Part shown: piece by piece, positions 34,157 through 40,839 of the stretch
Layout of the letters: the number at the start of each line of letters is the position of its first letter
Numbering within the stretch: position 1 is the first letter of the stretch
Assembly: GCF_014201335.1 (NCBI RefSeq)
Contig: NZ_JACHEB010000005.1
Coordinates: 62,001-126,000, forward strand
Direction: 5' to 3'
DNA: 64,000 bases
DNA from: Tunturiibacter gelidiferens
Lineage (GTDB): Bacteria > Acidobacteriota > Terriglobia > Terriglobales > Acidobacteriaceae
Made by a program: the position numbers and the translations under genes
The notes under the pieces: model-generated
Seen by the model: the letters and a program-made list of their open reading frames with translations, nothing else
Databases searched by the model: none
Told to the model about the DNA's origin: nothing

Positions 34157-36754
34157 CTAATCCGCGGGAACAGTGCGAGGCGGTTTCGGTAAGCGGACTC
34201 GAATCTCGGTCCCGACACCGACCTGGCTCTTCACAATCAGGCTTCCGCCGTGACGCTCCACAATCTCGTGGGAGATGTAGAGGCCAAGACCGTTTCCGAG
34301 GTCTCCTTTCGTGCTGTAAAAAGGCTCGAAGAGATGTCGCAACGCTTCATCGTTCATGCCGTGCCCGTTATCCCGGACTTTGATCTCCGTCATGCCCTCA
34401 TCTTCCCTGGCACTGAGCCCGATTTGCCCACCCTCAGCAACAGCTTGAATCGCATTCGATATCAAATTCGCCATCGCTTGGGATATTTGCCCGAGCGCGC
34501 CGTAAACAAATACCTCTTCGCCGCCTTCCATCAGAATATTCACTCCGCGGTTTCTTATTTTGCCGGCGAAAAGTTGCAGCGTGTCTTTGAAAAGATACCC
34601 TGCGGTTCGAGACTGTGGTTTTTGGACGCTCTCCTTGGACCATCGAAGTGTCTGCTTCGTAATTCCTGAAATTCTCTGCAACTCACTTTCTGCCGACTCA
34701 ATGTATCCGCGAGCGGTCTCGTCTTCCTTGACTCGATCGTTTAGCAGATACAAAAGGTTAATGATGGCCTCCAGCGGATTGTTGATCTCATGTGCGACCA
34801 CGCTGGTCATTCTTCCCGTAAGGGCAAGTTTTTCTGTCATGCGCAGTGCAGCTTCCCGTTGCCGCCGGTCGGTCAGATCGATGCAGGTGCCTGCCCAGCC
34901 CGCTCGCGTGCCATCGGAGCGAAGGTACGGGATCGCGCGAACCAGGTTCCATCGATCTGCATCGTCAGATGGTGGATGGAATCGCACTTCCAGCTCAAAG
35001 GGAATCCCCTCCGTGACGGCGACCGTCCAAAGCTTGCCGGAGCGATGCTGGTCTTCTGCCGTCAGACGCTCCTGCTCATACCAGCGACCTTGGCTGCCAA
35101 AACCCTGTTCAATCCATTTTTGATTCACATAGGTCAGTCGCCCATCATCATCTGCCGTCCAGACTGGATGAGGCAGAGCATTGGTCAATTGCAAAAATCG
35201 TGCCTCGCCAAGTTGCACAGCTTCTTCCGCCCGTTTCAGACTGATCGTCATGATCGCCCCGCGAAACTCGGTGGCCGATTCAACCTCAACTTGAGTCCAG
35301 GGCTTGCTTCTGCCACGGACAAGCTCGCTCCAGATTTCGAATGATTTTCTGGGATTGAGCTTTTGATTCTTATCCTGAATCTTTCCAGGTTCCCCGGCCC
35401 ACCGCACAGTTCGTACTACCTCCGGCCGAAACCACATGAGATAGCTTTGGCGGACATGAGATATTCGAATGGCCAGCAGACCGCTGGCAACCTCACTGAA
35501 CTCCGATGCCCAATCGATCCGGCTGCCGAGATACCGGCTTTCGAATACTTCCAGCTCTGGTTTGCTGTCCATCCACTCTGCCAGCTTTTTTAGATCGTGG
35601 TGCGCTGGAGTAATCCCGAAAACCCTTATTTGCCCATCCACCACAAGTGCTGCACCCTCCGCATTGGCGATCTGGATCAGATCCGCCATCTGGTCCGCCA
35701 TGGCTGCCAGGTAGTTACTCTCGCCTGCCATTTGGGCCAAAATTCGACGCTGTACCGCATGGAAGTGCACCATCTGATGCAAACGTGCTGAAGTGGAAAG
35801 GCTCGTCAATTGCGTAGCGACCAGCCTCGTCAACAGATCGCAGGCGCTGCGGATCAGGTAAGGCACCATATGCGGTTCCCGATGATGCCCGCTAATAAGC
35901 CCCCAAAGCTTTCCTTCGCAGATGATCGAGACCGACATCGAAGACATCGTGCCCATATTGCGCATGTACTCCAGGTGGACGGGAGACACACTGCGAAGGA
36001 TCGAGATGGAAAGATCCAACGGCCCTATCGGCCGCGTACCGAGCCGATGCAGGGGAGAAGGAACATACGATGCATCCGGAATAATCCGCACAGTATTGAG
36101 GAGGTATAAATCGCGAGCCTGTTGCGGAATATCCGAAGATGGAAATCTGAGATCCAGATAGCTGGGAAGAGTTCCATCATTTTGCTCGCACAGGACAGTC
36201 CCATGGCCAGCCTCATCGAAACGATAGAGGAGAACGCGACTGAAGCCAGTCAGGTCCTTGATCTGTGCTGTGATCGCCTGGCAAAGCTCTGTTTCGCTGC
36301 GAAGGTTACTGAGCTTGCTGACAAAGTTTGTGAAAACCTGATTGGTCATCTCAGGATTGACAAGCCGGTCCGTCACTTCAAATTCAAGGATTCGCTCGCC
36401 GTTGACACGATGGGCCACGACGCTGAAGAATCTTCCACGCATTTGAAACGAGCCCAGGTAGGTTAGGAGACCTGTGTCATTGCTGGAGCGAATCAGGGCG
36501 TTCAGAGCTCCCAGAATCTCGCGCTCGAGTACGGTTTGGAGCAGCGCGCCAAGGATCAGTGCTAGTGGAACTTCGAGGAACTCCTCGGTGTTTTTACTCG
36601 CACCTACGACACGTTCATCGAGATCATCCAGCAAGAGGAGAAAGCCATGACGCTGAATACTCCCCGGGATACGGATTGCCTCGTCTGCGCAGCTCTGACC
36701 ACTCCGACCGATGCCGTCGGGAATCACTACGTCGCCTAAAAGGCTAGCTTCCAT
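34157..36754 (-). CDS. bphP: Bacteriophytochrome sensor histidine kinase
   Basis: I start at ATG 36754; the frame extends 11 codons to TTG 36787. The 865-aa protein has an N-terminal PAS with Cys (SCADEAIRIPGSIQRHGF, residue about 22) where bacteriophytochromes attach biliverdin, then GAF (DLRFPSSDIPQQARDLYLLN, SVSPVHLEYMRNMG), PHY with the tongue motif NPRKSFEIWSELV, a further PAS (HPVWTADDDGRLTYVNQKW), a HisKA box AHEINNPLEAI and an HATPase with VRDNGHGMN and GNGLGLYI. It senses red/far-red light and autophosphorylates; no response regulator is adjacent. The start overlaps the heme oxygenase gene by 11 bases. Confidence 0.93.
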   Translation of the reverse strand: MEASLLGDVVIPDGIGRSGQSCADEAIRIPGSIQRHGFLLLLDDLDERVVGASKNTEEFLEVPLALILGALLQTVLEREILGALNALIRSSNDTGLLTYLGSFQMRGRFFSVVAHRVNGERILEFEVTDRLVNPEMTNQVFTNFVSKLSNLRSETELCQAITAQIKDLTGFSRVLLYRFDEAGHGTVLCEQNDGTLPSYLDLRFPSSDIPQQARDLYLLNTVRIIPDASYVPSPLHRLGTRPIGPLDLSISILRSVSPVHLEYMRNMGTMSSMSVSIICEGKLWGLISGHHREPHMVPYLIRSACDLLTRLVATQLTSLSTSARLHQMVHFHAVQRRILAQMAGESNYLAAMADQMADLIQIANAEGAALVVDGQIRVFGITPAHHDLKKLAEWMDSKPELEVFESRYLGSRIDWASEFSEVASGLLAIRISHVRQSYLMWFRPEVVRTVRWAGEPGKIQDKNQKLNPRKSFEIWSELVRGRSKPWTQVEVESATEFRGAIMTISLKRAEEAVQLGEARFLQLTNALPHPVWTADDDGRLTYVNQKWIEQGFGSQGRWYEQERLTAEDQHRSGKLWTVAVTEGIPFELEVRFHPPSDDADRWNLVRAIPYLRSDGTRAGWAGTCIDLTDRRQREAALRMTEKLALTGRMTSVVAHEINNPLEAIINLLYLLNDRVKEDETARGYIESAESELQRISGITKQTLRWSKESVQKPQSRTAGYLFKDTLQLFAGKIRNRGVNILMEGGEEVFVYGALGQISQAMANLISNAIQAVAEGGQIGLSAREDEGMTEIKVRDNGHGMNDEALRHLFEPFYSTKGDLGNGLGLYISHEIVERHGGSLIVKSQVGVGTEIRVRLPKPPRTVPAD

Positions 36755-37337
36755 CCACTGCCGATTTCCTATGCATCCACGTTCCAAAAGTGCTAAACAT
36801 TGCCTTCGCGGAAATCACCACGGCGCCTGTCTGTTCGTCCGTTATTCGTAGCTTCAACATGTCACAGAACTCCTTCCACAATGGCCCGGTTTGAACGCCG
36901 TGACCGCGAAAATAAGAGTTACCCCGGCCTTCGGTGAGATGAAGTGCCGCTTCGACGTGGCGAGCGATAAACTGTCCACCCAAAGTTGATCCTTCCATGA
37001 CATACATGGTTCCGAAGAGGCTGGGAAGATCGTTCATCTCCGGCAGCGTAGGCCGCCGCTCATCTTTCTCACCTGCGCCGAACCATGCCAGGTCTCGCCG
37101 GAGGAGAGAGGATCTCTGCCGTACCAGCAGTATCGACTGGAGCCAATCGGGTGCGACTTCGGCAGCTCGCTCCTCCCACGCTGCGACTACTCCGTAAATA
37201 CGTTGGAGACACTCAACATACTCGGCTGTGTTCAACCCTTCGTGCATCAGGGGAACGGCGCCCTCGACGTTATCGTGGTCGGCTTGAGTCTCCTGCCGCA
37301 ATCTCTGCATGTCCAAGTCGCTACGCTCCTCGAACAC
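36744..37337 (-). CDS. bphO: Biliverdin-producing heme oxygenase
   Basis: The 197-aa protein matches bacterial heme oxygenases: proximal His in RQETQADHDNVEG (about His21) and the distal-helix motif GTMYVMEGSTLGGQFIARHV. It cleaves heme to biliverdin, CO and iron, giving the chromophore for the phytochrome encoded directly downstream. The listed start is GTG 37337; a TTG at 37316 has a better ribosome site (GAGGAG, nine-base spacer) and would shorten the protein by seven residues. The gene overlaps the phytochrome start, a typical bphO-bphP operon. Confidence 0.92.
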   Translation of the reverse strand: MFEERSDLDMQRLRQETQADHDNVEGAVPLMHEGLNTAEYVECLQRIYGVVAAWEERAAEVAPDWLQSILLVRQRSSLLRRDLAWFGAGEKDERRPTLPEMNDLPSLFGTMYVMEGSTLGGQFIARHVEAALHLTEGRGNSYFRGHGVQTGPLWKEFCDMLKLRITDEQTGAVVISAKAMFSTFGTWMHRKSAVDGS

Positions 37338-37666
37338 AATTCAAAATGTGCAGGTGGACCAGTTATACGCTTATTTACCTTCAGCAGCCTCGAGAGGGCA
37401 TTTTCATCGGCATTCGTCGAACAATTCGTTAGCTCCGAAGACATGAAACTCACTAGCCTGTGGGTCGGCCAAAACGCGCTTGTGGAACCTGCCAAGCGTT
37501 CTGCCGTTTGCTCGGGAACTGAACGACATCACCTGATTGAGGACGATGAGAACCGACGACGAGTTGATGTTTTTCATCGATGTCTAAGATCTTGTCAAGC
37601 CCCAAAGTCCCCAAACCAGCGCCAATCCAGCAGATTCGCGTGGCGTATCAGTTATGCCCCAACCGC

Positions 37667-37672
37667 TATAAT
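37667..37672 (+). promoter_or_regulatory. Consensus -10 hexamer TATAAT just upstream of a terminator
   Basis: TATAAT at 37667-37672 is a perfect -10 element. No good -35 is seen 16-18 bases upstream. The strong terminator at 37687-37722 starts 15 bases later, so any transcript from here would be only about 40 nucleotides. Confidence 0.45.
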
Positions 37673-37686
37673 GAATACAGTGCACA

Positions 37687-37722
37687 AAGAGAGCCCCGGT
37701 CTAAACCGGGGCTCTCTTATTT
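37687..37722 (+). terminator. Perfect 14-bp intrinsic terminator
   Basis: AAGAGAGCCCCGGT (37687-37700), loop CTAA, ACCGGGGCTCTCTT (37705-37718), then ATTTT. It is the most stable hairpin in the window. No plus-strand gene ends nearby: upstream is the bphO promoter region. Confidence 0.85.
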
Positions 37723-37740
37723 TGAAAGGAGCAAACCACC

Positions 37741-37782
37741 CGTAACCCCTTTGCTTGGACGAATTTGGACGTAACCCCTTTG
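37741..37782. repeat. Direct repeat CGTAACCCCTTTG (two copies)
   Basis: Thirteen identical bases at 37741-37753 and 37770-37782, separated by 16 bases that contain GGACGAATTTGGA. Between the 37.7-kb terminator and add. Confidence 0.7.
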
Positions 37783-37852
37783 GAATGACGTTTTTGCGGG
37801 GAATGGTACCCGCTAAGTCGTTTAATCTAAAGACTTTAGACGAGGCATACCA

Positions 37853-37864
37853 GGGGGGGGGGGG
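37853..37864. repeat. Run of 12 guanines
   Basis: A homopolymer of 12 G on the plus strand, 13 bases beyond the stop codon of add. It is the longest G run noticed in the window and lies outside any gene. Confidence 0.8.
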
Positions 37865-37877
37865 TAGTTCCCGGAAA

Positions 37878-38918
37878 TCAGTGCCCGTACTGTTCCACAC
37901 GACGCAGCAGATCCAACTTCCGCTCTGGTGGCAGAAAGCTCGCCTCCACCGCATTCGCCGCCAGCTCTCGCATCTGCTCCAGCGAAAACTCGAACCGGCT
38001 CTGCACCAGCACGTACTCCTCCAGCAGATTGCTCCCGAACATCGGAGGATCGTCCGAGTTGATCGTCACCATCAGACCCGATTCGAAGTAGTCCTTCACC
38101 GGATGTTCGTCAAAGCTTTTGCAACAGCCAGTCCGAATGTTGCTGGTCACATTCAGCTCCAGCGGAATCTGTCTCTCTGCCAGCACCTCGAGCAACTCCG
38201 CGTCATGCTGAGCCGAAAGAGCATGCCCAACCCGCTCCGCTCCGATGTTGATCGCCGCCCAGATACTCTCCGGCCCGATCGTCTCGCCCGCGTGAGCCGT
38301 CAGCCGCAACCCCGCCGCCTTTGCCTCCGCATACGACTCCTTGAAAATATCTGCACTCCCCCGCGCCTCATCCCCACCGATACCAATCCCAACAATGCTC
38401 GGATACAGCTTCCGCAACTCAGCCGCCTTCCGAAACACCTTCACCGCCTCCTCCGCCCCAAAGTGCCGCACCGCATCGATCAGCCAATAGACGGTCGTCC
38501 CGAAATCCTTCTCGCCCCGCACCCGCCCGCGCTCCATCGCCTCGGCGTACGGTTCGACTTCCTGATTCTTCCAGTAATAGATAATCCCGAACGAGATATA
38601 CACCTCGGCATGCACCACCCCCTGCGCCGCCAGGTCCCGAATCATGTTGTAAGTAATCAGCTCATAGTCCGCCGGCCTCTTCAAACGAGCCGAAACCGCC
38701 TTGAACGAGTCCATGAATCCAAGAAAATTCTCGTAAATATAGAGCTTCTTAGCTTCCTCAACCGTCAACGGTTCCGCATCATGCCGCTTGCTCAACTCCA
38801 GCAACGTATCGAGCTGAATCGTTCCTTCGAGATGCAGATGCAGCTCGACCTTCGGCAGCTTTCGCAGCCATTCAACTACGTCTAATTCAGCGTCTTGTTT
38901 CGTCTGTTTGCGCGCCAT
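37878..38918 (-). CDS. add: Adenosine deaminase
   Basis: The 346-aa protein is a canonical cytosolic adenosine/AMP deaminase family member: LPKVELHLHLEG (zinc ligands His27, His29), LTAHAGET, ERVGHALS, PLELNVTSNIRTG and the catalytic VTINSDDPPMFGS. It converts adenosine (or deoxyadenosine, or possibly adenine in related subfamilies) for purine salvage. No signal peptide. It is 3' of an APC permease on the same strand, 44 bases apart, and could be cotranscribed with it. A palindrome (38931-38945) lies 12 bases before its start. Confidence 0.93.
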   Translation of the reverse strand: MARKQTKQDAELDVVEWLRKLPKVELHLHLEGTIQLDTLLELSKRHDAEPLTVEEAKKLYIYENFLGFMDSFKAVSARLKRPADYELITYNMIRDLAAQGVVHAEVYISFGIIYYWKNQEVEPYAEAMERGRVRGEKDFGTTVYWLIDAVRHFGAEEAVKVFRKAAELRKLYPSIVGIGIGGDEARGSADIFKESYAEAKAAGLRLTAHAGETIGPESIWAAINIGAERVGHALSAQHDAELLEVLAERQIPLELNVTSNIRTGCCKSFDEHPVKDYFESGLMVTINSDDPPMFGSNLLEEYVLVQSRFEFSLEQMRELAANAVEASFLPPERKLDLLRRVEQYGH

Positions 38919-38930
38919 CTATCTATCCTA

Positions 38931-38945
38931 GACTTGTTACAAGTC
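38931..38945. promoter_or_regulatory. Palindrome GACTTGTTACAAGTC between permease and add
   Basis: Perfect seven-base arms around one central base, lying between the stop of the permease and the ATG of add. It could be an operator or a weak hairpin separating the two genes; no T run follows. Confidence 0.35.
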
Positions 38946-38962
38946 TCGTTGCGCAGACCCAG

Positions 38963-40516
38963 CTAAACTTTCGGTACGTAAAACTCACTCCGCTTTCGGC
39001 TGTAGAAGAAGTAGATCAACAACCCAATTCCAAGCCACACGAAGAACCGCATCCATGTGATTATCGGCAATCCCATCATCAGCAGCACGCAGAACACCAC
39101 CGAAAGCACCGGAATCACAGGCCCAAACGGAACCCGAAAGCGCCTTCTTCTCTCCGGTTCTCGATACCGCAGGATAATCACCCCAATCGAAACCAGAGCA
39201 AACGCGAACAGCGTCCCGATGTTCGACAGATCCGTCAGCGTCCCGATATCGAACAACCCCGCAGGAACTCCGACCACGATTCCAGCGACCCAAGTCGCAA
39301 CCGCTGGAGTCCGGAACCGCGAATGCACCTTCCCGAAGATCCCAGGCAGCAGCCGATCACGCGACATGGCGAACCAAACCCGAGACTGCCCCAGCTGAAA
39401 CACCAGGATCGACGAGATCATTCCCATCATCGCGCCCAGCAGAACCGCCAGCCGCACCCAGTGCAGACTATGTCCTCCGGGCTGCAACGACAGCTTCTTC
39501 AGCGCATTCACCACTGGAGCTGCATCATCCACCATGCTCTGCCACGGCACCAACCCAGTCAGAATCGTCGCCACCCCGATATACAGAATCGTGCAGACCA
39601 CCAGCGTCGCAATGATTCCGATCGGAACATCCTTCTGGGGATCTCTGCACTCTTCTGCCGCGGTCGACACCGAATCGAATCCGATGTACGTAAAGAAGAT
39701 GATCGAACCACCTGTCAGAATTCCCGACCAGCCGTTTGGCGAGTAAGGATGATAGAGCGTCGGTTTGATGAAGTGAGCGCCAGCGAAGATGAACAGCAGA
39801 ATCGCTGCGAGCTTCAGGAGCACCATGATGTTATTGGTCCTCGCCGACTCGCGAATCCCGCGCACCAACACGACAGTGAGCAGCATGACCACCAGAAACG
39901 CCGGCCAGTCGAAGCCGAAGTGCCAGCCCGGTGGATACAAGTCGTGGCCCTGAAGGTCCTGCAATCCACCAGGAAGAAAGGCAGGAGAGATCCAACGCAG
40001 CGCCGGATGGAAACCAAACCAGTCCAGCAGATCCACCATATGCGCGGCGAACCCAACAGACACGGCCATGTTACTGCCCGCATACTCCAGAATCAGATCC
40101 CATCCGATGATCCAAGCGACAAGCTCACCCAACGTTGCATAGGTATACGTGTAAGCCGATCCCGCGATCGGGATCATAGACGCTAACTCCGCATAGCAGA
40201 GTCCAGTGAGACCGCAGACGATCGCAACCAGCACCAGCGAGATCGCAAGTGCAGGCCCTGCGCCGGGCCGCCCCGCCAGCGCTGAGTGGTGAATCAGATA
40301 GTCCAATACCGGCGCTCGCAGAACCGAAGTGGTGACAAACTTCTCACCCGCAATTGCGGTCCCTACTACTGTAAAAATGCCTGAACCGATGACCGCCCCA
40401 ATACCCAGTGCAGTCAATGAGACCGGACCAAGCGTTTTCTTCAACGCGTGCTCCGGCCTCTCCGATTCTGAGATCAGTTTGTCGATCGACTTGGTTGCAA
40501 AGATTTGCCTGGCCAG
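38963..40516 (-). CDS. APC-superfamily amino acid permease, probable CTG start
   Basis: About 12-13 membrane helices follow LKKTLGPVSLTALGIGAVIGSGIF, the consensus opening of the cationic amino acid transporter (CAT-like) branch; FFTYIGFDSVSTAAEECRDP is its helix 6 region. The nearest normal start, TTG 40444, would cut off the conserved leader. Upstream in frame the codons give ARQIFATKSIDKLISESERP, as in relatives, but no ATG/GTG/TTG occurs before the TAA. A CTG at 40516 has AGGAG (40525-40529) eight bases ahead, so I propose CTG initiation and a 517-aa protein. Substrate unknown, probably amino acids. Confidence 0.85.
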   Translation of the reverse strand: MARQIFATKSIDKLISESERPEHALKKTLGPVSLTALGIGAVIGSGIFTVVGTAIAGEKFVTTSVLRAPVLDYLIHHSALAGRPGAGPALAISLVLVAIVCGLTGLCYAELASMIPIAGSAYTYTYATLGELVAWIIGWDLILEYAGSNMAVSVGFAAHMVDLLDWFGFHPALRWISPAFLPGGLQDLQGHDLYPPGWHFGFDWPAFLVVMLLTVVLVRGIRESARTNNIMVLLKLAAILLFIFAGAHFIKPTLYHPYSPNGWSGILTGGSIIFFTYIGFDSVSTAAEECRDPQKDVPIGIIATLVVCTILYIGVATILTGLVPWQSMVDDAAPVVNALKKLSLQPGGHSLHWVRLAVLLGAMMGMISSILVFQLGQSRVWFAMSRDRLLPGIFGKVHSRFRTPAVATWVAGIVVGVPAGLFDIGTLTDLSNIGTLFAFALVSIGVIILRYREPERRRRFRVPFGPVIPVLSVVFCVLLMMGLPIITWMRFFVWLGIGLLIYFFYSRKRSEFYVPKV

Positions 40517-40642
40517 CGCGCTCGCTCCTGGTTACGGATGATTGGTGCGGGGCGTTTCCGACTACACAATGCGATTTAAGAAGTACTGATCTTCCGGGTG
40601 GGGCAGAAACGGCGCCTCCGGGCGGCTCCAAGAAGAAATCAG

Positions 40643-40798
40643 TTACCGCTTGCTCTGACCACGAGCTGCCTTCTTGACCTTCTGCTTGTTCTCGCCACGG
40701 GCACCGGTGCGCGGACCTTTTGCTGGTGCGGCTTTACGTGCTGCGCGCTTTACCTTCTTGCGCTCTTGTGTGTCCGTGATGTTCTTGGTATTTGCCAT
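40643..40798 (-). CDS. 51-residue highly basic protein
   Basis: The frame begins MANTKNITDTQERKKVKRAA and ends AARGQSKR. It contains about twenty Lys/Arg and only three acidic residues, with no hydrophobic segment. It lies 41 bases after the helicase stop on the same strand. The composition (KKVKRAARKAAPAKG, KVKKAARG) resembles small nucleic-acid- or ribosome-binding proteins and histone-H1-like tails. No family is recognised. Codon use is regular, and the single clean frame between two genes argues that it is real. Confidence 0.7.
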   Translation of the reverse strand: MANTKNITDTQERKKVKRAARKAAPAKGPRTGARGENKQKVKKAARGQSKR

Positions 40799-40839
40799 GT
40801 ATCTTTGCCAATCTTTCTCTAACTGCGATTTTCGAAACT

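Larger units (their letters stand above)
37338..37877. other. 540-base intergenic region without a protein gene
   Basis: Lies between bphO (minus, leaving to the left) and add (minus, ending here). Besides the TATAAT/terminator pair it holds a direct repeat CGTAACCCCTTTG (37741-37753 and 37770-37782), a palindrome TCTAAAGACTTTAGA (37826-37840) and a run of 12 G (37853-37864). Plus-strand frames across it look non-coding (biased composition, no start signals). The bphO promoter must lie near its left end. Confidence 0.6.

Noticed and set aside
37203..37745. 180-codon plus-strand frame over the bphO 5' end and the gap
   Set aside because: Half of it is antisense to bphO and the rest crosses a terminator hairpin; no ribosome site.
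37853..37864. G run as phase-variation switch for add
   Set aside because: It lies after the add stop codon, so length changes cannot alter the protein; kept only as a repeat.
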